DNA of 64,000 bases, from NCBI RefSeq assembly GCF_001425835.1, contig NZ_LMDP01000002.1:466828-530827 (forward strand), given 5' to 3'. A model generated the notes under the pieces. The model ran no database searches. It was not told the origin of the DNA and saw nothing but the letters and a program-made list of their open reading frames with translations. How positions within the stretch are numbered: the stretch's first letter is position 1; every line of letters starts with the position of its first letter. Positions 19,301-26,496 of the stretch are shown one piece after another. Source of the stretch: Afipia sp. Root123D2. Lineage in GTDB: Bacteria; Pseudomonadota; Alphaproteobacteria; Rhizobiales; Xanthobacteraceae. The translations under genes and the position numbers were made by a program.

Positions 19301-19833
19301 AGCGGCTGCGCCAGGGTATCCAGAGCCTGAACAAGGAAGCCCGCGAACGCCTGCTGACCTCCTTCGAGGTGGTCAACACCCACTTCAAGCGGCTGTTCAC
19401 CGAACTGTTCGGCGGCGGCGAGGCCGAACTGCAACTGATCGAAAGCGACGACCCGCTCGAAGCCGGTCTTGAGATCATCGCCAAGCCGCCCGGCAAGAAG
19501 CCGCAGACGCTCTCGCTGCTCTCCGGCGGCGAGCAGGCCTTGACGGCGCTGGCGCTGATCTTCGCGGTGTTCCTCACCAACCCGTCGCCCATCTGCGTGC
19601 TGGACGAAGTCGACGCGCCGCTCGACGATCACAACGTCGAACGGTTCTGCAACCTGCTGCACGAGATGACCGGCTCGACCGAGACCCGCTTCATCATCAT
19701 CACGCACAATCCGATCACCATGGCGCGGATGAACCGCCTGTTCGGCGTCACCATGGCCGAGCGTGGCGTGTCGCAGCTCGTCTCTGTCGATCTCGACGGC
19801 GCGATGAAGGTGCTTGACCAAAACGTGGCGTAG
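16369..19833 (+). CDS. smc: Chromosome segregation ATPase SMC
   Basis: A full-length SMC of 1154 residues. The Walker A is GPNGCGKS (31-38); coiled coil runs ~165-500; a hinge (~507-645, LWPPIIDGVHVAKGYEKALGAALG) follows, then the return coil (~650-1000). The head closes with the ABC signature LLSGGEQALTALAL (~1050) and Walker B PICVLDEVDAPLDD (~1075-1090). It condenses and organises the chromosome with ScpAB, which are not in the window. ATG 16369 follows AAGAGAG. The 296-base gap before it (16073-16368) shows nothing I can name; the upstream in-frame extension is not protein-like. Confidence 0.96.
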   Translation: MKLTRLRLHGFKSFVEPTDFVIEPGLTGVVGPNGCGKSNLVEALRWAMGETSYKSLRAADMDAVIFAGSGNRPSRNHAEVVMTIDNTDRSAPSAVNDQEILEVSRRIEREAGSVYRINGRDVRARDVQILFADAATGARSPALVHQGKIGEIIQAKPEQRRRVLEDAAGVAGLHARRHEAELRLKAAETNLTRVEDVIGQLAGQIDGLKRQARQAIRFREVAAKVRKAEATLFHLRWLQAHADVADAGKTHDLTVREMAERTREQAEAARIQAIRASELPALRDNEARAAAGLQRLTNARELLDREEERAKERVAELDRRLTQFTADIEREQRQMSDADVALERLDSEDAILKEEIKSRVEKRSGSEERVAEAEETLAAAERTFSELTTALADLTAKRTQFEANVRSHRDRLSRIEQEIARVEGDQARLDAETGSLGDLEVLAGAMEAAQEQVVEAEAVAQTSEATHVAARARLEASRAPVVEADKRVQRLETEAKTISKLVNGETKNLWPPIIDGVHVAKGYEKALGAALGDELDAPVDASAPMRWTALGVLDGDPALPDGVESLASHVEAPPELARGLAQIGVVSRDRGGELVSQLKTGQRLVSVEGDLWRWDGFVAGAHAPTGAARRLAERARLVDIEAELEQARSDAAAKRQALETADAELKVAAAAESAARDATRNSQREANAARERHAAAEREINRHASRRSALVEAHTRLTADRTEAHSAHEMAVEAVAELPPSDEIDARLATARTDMEDRRRLAAQARAEAQALAREAELADRRVQAILSERAEWQGRKENGAAQIATIETRVGEVKAERAELDNAPALFAEKRRALISELETAEAARRTAADTLATAEAAMAETDREARASLEALSAAREATARAEERMEATKRRIEDIEREIRDILEVEPQAVAAIAEIKPETELPPVADIEADLEKLRRDRERLGAVNLRAEEELREVETQHTTLTTERDDLVEAIKRLRQGIQSLNKEARERLLTSFEVVNTHFKRLFTELFGGGEAELQLIESDDPLEAGLEIIAKPPGKKPQTLSLLSGGEQALTALALIFAVFLTNPSPICVLDEVDAPLDDHNVERFCNLLHEMTGSTETRFIIITHNPITMARMNRLFGVTMAERGVSQLVSVDLDGAMKVLDQNVA

Positions 19834-19857
19834 AGACGACACATGCTCCACCACAGA

Positions 19858-19978
19858 TGTCATCCCCGCGAAGGCGGGGATCCATAGCCACCGGCGCTTG
19901 AGTTTGAGCCGTTGCCGGAAGGCTTCTTGCGACAGTCACGACTCAGGGATTATGGGTCCCCGCCTTCGCGGGGACGAC
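19858..19978. repeat. Inverted pair of palindromic repeats (family B)
   Basis: TCATCCCCGCGAAGGCGGGGAT (from 19860) and its inverse GGGTCCCCGCCTTCGCGGGGAC (from 19954) are each hairpins and are inverted to one another over about 70 bases. Such CCCGCGAAGGCGGG repeats occur across many proteobacteria. It lies in the smc to Rsm22 gap and may also act as a terminator for smc. Confidence 0.65.
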
Positions 19979-19991
19979 GTAGTATGCTGCC

Positions 19992-20975
19992 ATGCCGACC
20001 TTTGCCCTGCCATCCGAACTGAAAGCCGCTCTCGACCGCAAGATCGAAGGGCTGTCCCGTAACGACGCCGCGCGACGGGCGGTTACGATATCGAACACCT
20101 ACCGCAGCGGCGGCACCTCAGCGCCGATCCGCACCGAAGCCGACGCGCTGGCCTACGCGCTGGCGCGGATGCCGGCGACCTTTGCCGCCACGGCTGCCTG
20201 CCTTCACGCCCTGCAGGACCAACAGCCTGACTTCATGCCGCGCAGCCTGCTCGATGTCGGCGCCGGTCCCGGCACCGCGACATGGGCCGCGGCAGAGGCT
20301 TTCTCCTCCATTGATGCATTCAATCTGCTTGACGCCAATGCGGCGCTCCGCGCGCTGGCGGTCGACCTCGTCGCGGAGAGCCATCGTCTCAATTCCATTC
20401 GCTACGGCCAGGGCGATGCGTCTCAACTGATCGCCGGCGCGGATAGCGCGGACCTCGTCATCGCGAGTTACGTCATCAACGAACTCAATGATGCCGCACG
20501 CGATACACTCGCCGATCTGATGTGGACGAAGACACGCGACACAGTCGTGGTGATCGAGCCCGGCACGCCCGCGGGTTACGCCAGGATCATCGCGCTGCGT
20601 GCGCGTCTCATCGCTCAAGGCGCCCATGTCGTCGCGCCCTGCCCGCACGACAATGCCTGTCCGCTGGAAGCACCCGACTGGTGCCACTTCGTGCAGCGCC
20701 TGCCCCGCTCAAGAGCGCATAAACACCTCAAGGGCGCAGACCTTCCGTTCGAAGACGAGAAATTCTCGTACGTCGTGCTGTCGCGCACGGCGCCGGACGC
20801 GCGGCCATCGCGCGTGCTCGCGCAGCCGGCATTAACCAAGATCGCCGTCACGGCGAAAGTCTGTACCCCACAAGGGGTTGAGCGTGTCACCGCCCCGCAC
20901 CGCGACAAGGCATTCTACGCACGCGCACGGCGATGGAATTGGGGCGATGCGATCGCCGAAGGTTCTGCGGAATAA
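19992..20975 (+). CDS. Rsm22/METTL17-type rRNA methyltransferase-like protein
   Basis: A 327-residue protein of the Rsm22 family, linked to small ribosomal subunit assembly. The Rossmann methylase part has SLLDVGAGPGTATWAA (residues ~79-94, AdoMet loop) and IASYVINELND (~157-167). Four cysteines follow: C217, C223 (CPHDNAC), C231 (DWCHF) and C291 (KVCTPQG). They match the cysteine pattern reported for the iron-sulfur site of METTL17/Rsm22. The GADLPFEDEKFSYVVLSR stretch between is also typical. ATG 19992 starts just after the repeat pair. The methyl acceptor is not established for bacterial members. Confidence 0.82.
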   Translation: MPTFALPSELKAALDRKIEGLSRNDAARRAVTISNTYRSGGTSAPIRTEADALAYALARMPATFAATAACLHALQDQQPDFMPRSLLDVGAGPGTATWAAAEAFSSIDAFNLLDANAALRALAVDLVAESHRLNSIRYGQGDASQLIAGADSADLVIASYVINELNDAARDTLADLMWTKTRDTVVVIEPGTPAGYARIIALRARLIAQGAHVVAPCPHDNACPLEAPDWCHFVQRLPRSRAHKHLKGADLPFEDEKFSYVVLSRTAPDARPSRVLAQPALTKIAVTAKVCTPQGVERVTAPHRDKAFYARARRWNWGDAIAEGSAE

Positions 20976-21042
20976 TCCTTCTGCCATGGAGTTCTCTCCA
21001 ATGACGCGCGTGCGTCACGAGTTTCCATCGGGAGTAACCTCT

Positions 21043-21435
21043 ATGACAAAATCGAAAACGCTCGCCGCCGTCGCGGCATTCACCATCCTCGCCTCGGCCG
21101 TCGCGCTGGCCCAGGCCGCCGCCCCTGCCAAGGTCGCCGATACCTCCAAGGGCAAGACTTATGTCGATTCGAAGGGCATGAGCCTTTACACCTTCGACAA
21201 GGATTCCGCCGGCAAGTCCGCCTGCAACGGCCCATGCGCCGAGAACTGGCCGCCGCTGATGGCGTCCGCCGACGCCAAGGCCGCCGGTGACTGGACCGTC
21301 GTCACCCGCGACGACGGCAAGAAGATGTGGGCCTACAAGGGCAAGCCGCTCTACACCTTCAAGAAGGACACCAAGGCCGGCGACGTGAACGGCGATGGCT
21401 TCCTCAACGGCGCGTGGCACCTCGCCAAGCCATAA
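21043..21435 (+). CDS. Secreted YxFxxD-repeat protein (COG4315)
   Basis: A 130-residue exported protein with a signal peptide (MTKSKTLAAVAAFTILASAVALAQA). The mature part contains two copies of the family motif Yx(FWY)xxD (LYTFDKDSAGKSACNGPCAENWPPL and LYTFKKD), and a CNGPC pair that probably forms a disulfide. COG4315 proteins are periplasmic or lipoproteins of unknown function; no lipobox is visible here. ATG 21043 follows GGGAGTAA at 21030-21037. The transcript probably ends at the hairpin 21453-21492. Confidence 0.8.
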   Translation: MTKSKTLAAVAAFTILASAVALAQAAAPAKVADTSKGKTYVDSKGMSLYTFDKDSAGKSACNGPCAENWPPLMASADAKAAGDWTVVTRDDGKKMWAYKGKPLYTFKKDTKAGDVNGDGFLNGAWHLAKP

Positions 21436-21452
21436 CCGGTTGCACAGCCCGG

Positions 21453-21492
21453 CTTCCTTGTCCCTCACCGCTCGCGGCGAGGGACAAGGAAG
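21453..21492. terminator. Long perfect hairpin terminator
   Basis: CTTCCTTGTCCCTC (21453-21466) pairs perfectly with GAGGGACAAGGAAG (21479-21492), and the loop itself can pair CCGC with GCGG. No strong U run follows, but the 14-base stem just after the COG4315 gene fits a terminator or a repeat used as one. Confidence 0.6.
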
Positions 21493-21646
21493 AAAGCTGA
21501 CAATTTCTCCATAAATCATCCAGACCCTTGAACCTCATCGCCTTGAGGGCGACCTATTCCAGAACGCACCCGCAGCGCGGCCCCTGCCGCACGGCGCATT
21601 TATCGTTTACGGTGCGGCGGTCCGTTGTCCCTCAAGGAGTTTCCCC

Positions 21647-22207
21647 ATGTCGACCGGCTGGATTGTCCTCGGCGTCATCGTCGTGCTCGTTCTTTTTTTG
21701 TTTGCCGCCTACAACCGTCTCGTCGCGCTGTCGCAGCGCGTCAATCAGGCCTTCGCCGACATCGACGTGCAGCTCAAGCAGCGTCATGACCTGATCCCCA
21801 ACCTGGTCGAGACCGTGAAGGGGTATGCCTCGCACGAACGCGGCACACTCGACGACGTGGTGAAAGCCCGCAACGCCGCGATGTCGGCACAGGGACCGGC
21901 ACAGGTATCGGCTGCCGAAAACCAGCTCAGCGGCGCACTCGGACGGCTGATCGCACTGTCGGAGGCCTACCCGGATCTCAAAGCCAACACCAACTTCCAG
22001 CAGTTGCAGACCGAACTTTCCGACATCGAGAACAAGCTCGCCGCCAGCCGCCGCTTCTTCAACAATGCGGTTCAGGAATACAACACCGGCATCCAGCAGA
22101 TGCCAGCCGCGCTGTTCGCCGGCATGCTCGGCTTCACCCACAAGGACTTCTTCGATCTCGGCGAAAGCCGCGGACAACTCGAACAGGCGCCGGCGGTCAA
22201 GTTCTGA
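21647..22207 (+). CDS. lemA: LemA family protein
   Basis: A 186-residue LemA protein: one N-terminal membrane segment (residues ~5-22), then the conserved AYNRLVALSQRVNQAFADIDVQLKQRHDLIPNLVETVKGYASHE and FNNAVQEYNTGIQQMPA, which form a helical bundle outside the membrane. Function is not known; it is often paired with an M48 protease, as here (47 bases downstream). ATG 21647 follows AAGGAGTT. The 211 bases before it hold the terminator of the previous gene and presumably the promoter. Confidence 0.92.
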   Translation: MSTGWIVLGVIVVLVLFLFAAYNRLVALSQRVNQAFADIDVQLKQRHDLIPNLVETVKGYASHERGTLDDVVKARNAAMSAQGPAQVSAAENQLSGALGRLIALSEAYPDLKANTNFQQLQTELSDIENKLAASRRFFNNAVQEYNTGIQQMPAALFAGMLGFTHKDFFDLGESRGQLEQAPAVKF

Positions 22208-22254
22208 CCGCCCGGTTCTGACAGGCACAGCGAACCCCGGCAGGGCAGCGCATC

Positions 22255-23424
22255 ATGGCCGCGTACGGTCTCTATACGCACATCGCCTCGAACAAGACCC
22301 GTTCGGTGCTGCTGCTCGCCGGGCTGTTCCTGCTGGTCTACGTCATGGTGTTCGCCGGTGCGCTGATCGGCGAAGCCGTGACCGACGGCGGCAGGACGGC
22401 TGACTATTACATCCAGGCGGCATCCTACGATTTTCTCAAGGCCCTGCCCTTCGCGACCATCGGCGCCGCGCTGTGGATCGTGATTGCCTATTTTTTCCAC
22501 CAATCGATCATCGATGCGGTGACCGGCGGCCACGACGTCACCCGGCAGGAGCAGCCGCGGCTCTATAACCTGCTCGAAAATCTCTGCATCTCGCGCGGCA
22601 TCCCGATGCCGAAGCTCAAGATCATGGACGACGACGCGCTCAACGCGTTCGCCACCGGCCTCAACCGGCGACAATATTCAATCACTGTGACCACAGGCCT
22701 GCTCAACGCGCTCAACGATCAGGAGATCGAAGCCGTGCTGGGTCACGAACTGACCCACATCCGCAACGGCGACGTGCAGCTCATGGTGGTCGCCGTGATC
22801 ATCGCCGGCGTGATCGGTTTTTTTGCCGAATTGTTCTTCCGGATTTTCTTCAACTCCGGAATGCGCTTCGGCGGCGGACGGTCATCATCGTCCGACAGTG
22901 ACCGCAAAAGCGGCGGCGCCATCGTGGTCGTGCTGCTGGCGGTGGCGTTGATCGGGCTGGCCTGGGGCCTGTCTCTGGTGGTGCGGTTCGCGCTGTCGCG
23001 CTCGCGCGAGTTCCTGGCGGATGCCGGTTCGGTCGAACTGACCAAGAACCCGGATGCCATGATCTCCGCGCTGCGCAAGATCGAGGGTCACGGCGAGTTG
23101 CCGGGTGCGACCTCGGCGGTGATGGAAATGTGCATCGATAACCCGCGCGAGGGCTTCGCCGACCTGTTCGCGACCCACCCCTCGGTCGATTCGCGGGTGA
23201 AGGCACTGGTGGAATATGCCGGGGGCCGCGATCCCGGGCCGCTTCCGCTGCCGTCGCAGCCGGTGGACGGCAATCCCGGCGATTTGCCGCAAAACTGGCC
23301 GGCCGGCCCCTGGTCGGGACAGGCGGGCCCGTGGGGCGGTTCCACCTCGCCGTCCAATGCGCCAACCGACCCGGTTGCTGGCCCACTGACCGACCCGCAT
23401 ACTGGTCCCTGGGGCAGACGGTAA
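22255..23424 (+). CDS. M48 (HtpX-like) membrane metalloprotease
   Basis: A 389-residue inner-membrane zinc protease. Two N-terminal membrane segments (~17-40, ~65-85) precede VLGHELTHIRNGD (HEXXH, near residue 164), then two further membrane helices (~175-195, ~222-245), and SREFLADAGSVELT with the third ligand Glu (~255). This order matches HtpX. A Pro/Gly/Trp-rich tail of about 50 residues (PAGPWSGQAGPWGG) is unusual. With LemA it forms the common LemA-M48 pair, possibly for membrane protein quality control. Confidence 0.9.
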   Translation: MAAYGLYTHIASNKTRSVLLLAGLFLLVYVMVFAGALIGEAVTDGGRTADYYIQAASYDFLKALPFATIGAALWIVIAYFFHQSIIDAVTGGHDVTRQEQPRLYNLLENLCISRGIPMPKLKIMDDDALNAFATGLNRRQYSITVTTGLLNALNDQEIEAVLGHELTHIRNGDVQLMVVAVIIAGVIGFFAELFFRIFFNSGMRFGGGRSSSSDSDRKSGGAIVVVLLAVALIGLAWGLSLVVRFALSRSREFLADAGSVELTKNPDAMISALRKIEGHGELPGATSAVMEMCIDNPREGFADLFATHPSVDSRVKALVEYAGGRDPGPLPLPSQPVDGNPGDLPQNWPAGPWSGQAGPWGGSTSPSNAPTDPVAGPLTDPHTGPWGRR

Positions 23425-23451
23425 GCCCCTAATCTGTTAACGAAATCGTCG

Positions 23452-23510
23452 GATTCTCGCCCGGACCAGTGTCAAGAATTGAATTATCCCTCGATTCTGC
23501 CATGGTCCGG
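23452..23510 (+). promoter_or_regulatory. Possible control region with two GANTC sites and an inverted repeat
   Basis: GATTC occurs at 23452-23456 and 23493-23497. CCGGACCA (23461-23468) is repeated inverted as TGGTCCGG (23503-23510). The stretch lies 60-117 bases before the ParA-like gene. GANTC is the CcrM target, so methylation-dependent timing is conceivable. No clear -35/-10 pair is visible. Confidence 0.25.
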
Positions 23511-23568
23511 CGGGAATAGAGACCGGCCGCGTGAACGGGTTCATGCGGGCGGCGCGTAAAGGGGCACC

Positions 23569-24333
23569 ATGGCGAAGCCAGCGGTTATTGTGGTCGGCGC
23601 GGACAAGGGCGGGGTCGGCAAGACCACCGTGTCACGCACCGTTCTCGACTATTTCAGTGCAAACAACATTCCGACCCGGGCGTTCGACACCGAGTCGCCG
23701 CGCGGCACGCTGAAGCGCTTTCATCCCGACATCACCGAAATCGTCGATGTGACCTCCACATCCGACCAGATGAAAATCTTCGATACGCTGAATTCGGCGA
23801 ACTCCACGGTCACCGTGATCGACGTCCGCGCCGGACTGCTGTCGCCTACCCTCGCCTCGCTGCGCGACATCGGCTTCCTCGACGCTGCGCGCTCCGGCCA
23901 GATCACTTTCGCCGTGTTCCACATCCTCGGCCCGTCGATCGCCTCGCTCGACGAGATCGCCGAAACCGCCAACTTCATGGACGGCGCGAAATATTTCCTG
24001 GTGAAGAACTTCATCAACAACACCAGCTTCTTCGAGTGGGATCAGGCGACCTACAATTCGTATTTCCACCGCATCAAGAACGCGACCGAGATCACGATTC
24101 CGAAGCTCAACGAAATGGCCTACGAGCAGGTCGAAGTCGCCTCGGTGCCGTTCCTGAAGTTCGTCGCCAACAAGGGCACGTCCGGCGAGTCGGCGAACTA
24201 TTCGTTCGTGCTACGCGGCTACGTCCGCCACTGGCTCGGCAATGTCTGGGGCGAGTTCGACCGCATCAAGCTCACCGACATCGTCGGCAGCAAGGACAAG
24301 GGCGCAACCCGCCCCTCGACCAGCGAGCAATGA
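23569..24333 (+). CDS. ParA/MinD-like P-loop ATPase, first of a tandem pair
   Basis: A 254-residue SIMIBI-class ATPase. The deviant Walker A is GADKGGVGKTT (residues ~9-19), with the intermonomer Lys; A' is AFDTESPRGTL (~38), and VTVIDVRAGLL (~83) is the Walker B strand. The rest (FHILGPSIASLDEIAETANF; KYFLVKNFINN) is not close to ParA, MinD or MipZ. No ParB-like gene or parS-like repeat is nearby. Cargo is unknown; dimer-based cycling on membrane or nucleoid is a family expectation only. ATG 23569 follows AAAGGGGC. A second P-loop protein follows after 131 bases. Confidence 0.72.
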   Translation: MAKPAVIVVGADKGGVGKTTVSRTVLDYFSANNIPTRAFDTESPRGTLKRFHPDITEIVDVTSTSDQMKIFDTLNSANSTVTVIDVRAGLLSPTLASLRDIGFLDAARSGQITFAVFHILGPSIASLDEIAETANFMDGAKYFLVKNFINNTSFFEWDQATYNSYFHRIKNATEITIPKLNEMAYEQVEVASVPFLKFVANKGTSGESANYSFVLRGYVRHWLGNVWGEFDRIKLTDIVGSKDKGATRPSTSEQ

Positions 24334-24351
24334 CGGCGCGCCCACGCGGCT

Positions 24352-24453
24352 AGAACTTTTGCTTCTGATGAAATCAGACGCGAAGCTCTGGCTTTTTGTG
24401 TTGACGCGTTTTCTTCACGCGAACCGGTTTCCATTTCGCTCGAAAACGCTGTA
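24352..24453. repeat. Bradyrhizobium-type intergenic repeat (family C)
   Basis: A ~100-base element: hairpin TCTGATGAAATCAGA (24364-24378), then TTGACGCGTTTTCTTCACGC and GAACCGGTTTCCATTTCGCT, ending CGAAAACGC. GCGTTTT (24406-24412) pairs with AAAACGC (24443-24449). I recall this sequence as a frequent dispersed repeat in Bradyrhizobium and Rhodopseudomonas genomes. It fills the space between the two P-loop genes and separates their transcription or folds in a shared mRNA. Confidence 0.65.
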
Positions 24454-24464
24454 GCTGGCATCCG

Positions 24465-25133
24465 ATGCGACGCACTCCTGTTTATATCGCCTGCTCCCCG
24501 CGCCCCGGCGTCGGCAAAACCCTGATCGCACGGCTGCTGACCGAATTTCAGAAGCTGCAAAAAGGGGCGGTCACGGCGTTTGACATCAACCTGCGCGAAC
24601 CCTCGCTGCTCGACTATCAACCGCGCCATACGGAGACGGCGGAAATCTCCGACACTCACGGCCAGATGGTGTTGATGGACCGGCTGATCGTGAACGACGG
24701 CATTCCCAAGATCGTCGACCTCGGTTTCCACGCCTTCGATGACTTCTTCAAGATGATCGACGAGATCGGCTTCATGAAGGAAGCCGATCGGCGCAACGTC
24801 GATCCGATCGTGCTTTTCATTCCCGATGCCACGCGGCCGTCGTCGCAGGCATGGACCATGCTGCGCACGACATTTCCGCGGCGCGCGCTGATTCCGGTCA
24901 ACAACGAGCATGTGCTGTGGGGCGAGACCCTGCCGATGTTCACCGAGGTGCGATCGCTGAAGGTTGCCGCGCTGCCGGCATTCCTGAAATCGATTGTCGG
25001 ACGAACGACGTTTTCGTTCACCGATTATCTGCGCTCGACCAAGGACAATTCATCCGAGCTGCATCAGTGGATTCGCGCGAATTATCTTCATTTCCGCGAG
25101 ATCGAACTGAACTTGATGCTGCACAAATTGTGA
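24465..25133 (+). CDS. Second P-loop ATPase of the tandem pair, function unknown
   Basis: A 222-residue protein with a MinD/ParA-like start: YIACSPRPGVGKTLIARLL (residues ~7-25). The P-loop is SPRPGVGKT, but the usual second Lys/Gly of the deviant motif is Pro/Gly here. TAFDINLREPSLLDYQP (~36-52) resembles the A' strand, and PIVLFIPDATRPSSQAW (~110-126) the NKxD-like region. The remainder is unrecognised. It begins 11 bases after repeat C with no good ribosome site, so the start (ATG 24465) rests on position of the first strand. Probably acts with its upstream neighbour. Confidence 0.65.
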   Translation: MRRTPVYIACSPRPGVGKTLIARLLTEFQKLQKGAVTAFDINLREPSLLDYQPRHTETAEISDTHGQMVLMDRLIVNDGIPKIVDLGFHAFDDFFKMIDEIGFMKEADRRNVDPIVLFIPDATRPSSQAWTMLRTTFPRRALIPVNNEHVLWGETLPMFTEVRSLKVAALPAFLKSIVGRTTFSFTDYLRSTKDNSSELHQWIRANYLHFREIELNLMLHKL

Positions 25134-25139
25134 GCGATC

Positions 25140-25930
25140 TCAGTAGTAGATGCTTCCCGGAATGCCGCCGCCCGCAGCAACCGCATCGCCATTGATCGCG
25201 ATCGATTTCGGAGACGCTAAAAACGTCACGACATGGGCGACTTCCTCCGCCGTGACGAGATGGCGGATGACATTGAGATTATTCATCGCCGTCGCTCGGT
25301 CCGCTGTCCGGTGCTGGCGCGCCACGCGATAACGCCGGGAGTCTTTTCCGTCCGAGTCAGGCCGGGATGCACGCACGTCACATTGATGCCGTGCGGGCCG
25401 AGTTCATCGGCGAGGTTCTTCGTGAGCGCCGCGACGCCGACATTGCGGATGCTGCCGACGGTGGAACCGGTCTGCCGCGCGCCAAGTCCGCTGATGTTGA
25501 TTATGCGTCCCCAGCCCTGCTTCATCATGACCGGCGCGATCTCTCGCGCCATGCGCAAATAGCCCATCACCTTGACGTTGACGTCGCTCCAGAACATGTC
25601 GTCGGTGATCTCGCTGAGCGACGGCGGCTTGGACTGTCCACTGGGCTGTGCCGCGCTGTTCACCAGCACGTCGATCCGCCCGAAATCCTTGAGGATCGCG
25701 GCCACCGCCGCACGCACAGCGTCATCCTTGCCGGTATCGGCGGCGTAAGCCTGAACCTTGCGTCCTGTCTCACCAGCCAATGATTGCGCCGTCTCGCGCG
25801 CTGCCGTGATGTCGCGTCCGATGATAGCGACATCCATACCCTCTTGCGCGAGCGATCGCGCAATCGCCTTGCCGATGCCGCGCGTGCCGCCGGTAACGAC
25901 CGCTATCTTGCCTTTGAGCTCGAGATCCAT
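25140..25930 (-). pseudogene. Frameshifted short-chain dehydrogenase/reductase (SDR)
   Basis: From ATG 25930 the frame encodes an SDR: VTGGTRGIGKAIA (NAD(P) loop), NSAAQPSG (NNAG-like), and GPHGINVTCVHPGLTRTEK. It stops at 215 residues. The missing C-terminus (MNNLNVIRHLVTAEEVAHVVTFLASPKSIAINGDAVAAGG) is in another frame. Adding one base near 25285-25295 gives exactly 264 codons, the normal family length. Either the gene is broken or the read has a base error. The usual YxxxK dyad is also absent (GSIRNVGVAALTK), as in atypical SDRs. It follows apt after 9 bases with GAAAGG as ribosome site. Confidence 0.8.
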
Positions 25931-25939
25931 CGCAGCCTT

Positions 25940-26479
25940 TCAATGCCCATCAAATGTCATCAGCGTCCGCACAGGCACATCCATCGCCCGCAGTTTCGCC
26001 GCGCCGCCAAGGTCCGGCAGGTCGATGATGAAACACGCCGCGATCACATCGGCGCCGATCTTGCGCAACAGCTTCACTGCGCCTTCGGCGGTGCCGCCGG
26101 TGGCGATCAGATCGTCGATCAGGATGACGCGCTCGCCGGGCTGGATGGCATCGGCGTGCATTTCCATTTCATCCAGACCGTATTCCAGCGAGTACGCAAT
26201 CCGCACCGTGGTGTGCGGCAGCTTGCCCTTCTTGCGGATCGGGACGAAGCCGGCCGAGAGCTGATGCGCCACCGCGCCGCCGAGGATAAATCCGCGCGCC
26301 TCGATGCCCGCGACCTGATCGACCTTCGATCCTGCCCATGGCTGCACCAGTTCATCCACCGCACGGCGGAACGCCCGCGCGTTGCCGAGCAGCGTGGTGA
26401 TGTCGCGGAACAGAATGCCGGGCTTGGGATAGTCCGGAATGGTGCGGACGGCAGCCTTCAGGTCGGTTTCAAGGTTCAT
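25940..26479 (-). CDS. apt: Adenine phosphoribosyltransferase
   Basis: Apt turns adenine plus PRPP into AMP (purine salvage). The 179-residue protein carries [16 protein letters not shown] (N-terminal signature), [14 protein letters not shown] and the PRPP loop [14 protein letters not shown] (residues ~122-135). Length is normal. The start is ATG 26479; a TTG four codons upstream is possible but has its ribosome site too close. It lies 17 bases after trpE(G) and precedes the SDR gene, so all three may form one transcript. Confidence 0.94.
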   Translation of the reverse strand: MNLETDLKAAVRTIPDYPKPGILFRDITTLLGNARAFRRAVDELVQPWAGSKVDQVAGIEARGFILGGAVAHQLSAGFVPIRKKGKLPHTTVRIAYSLEYGLDEMEMHADAIQPGERVILIDDLIATGGTAEGAVKLLRKIGADVIAACFIIDLPDLGGAAKLRAMDVPVRTLMTFDGH

Positions 26480-26496
26480 CGCTTGCTTCAAGGCTC

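Noticed and set aside
16315-19863. A 1182-codon open frame antisense to smc
   Set aside because: It is the mirror of a GC-rich coding frame. smc shows all family motifs in order, while the antisense product has repetitive Gly/Arg/Leu composition and no recognisable domain.
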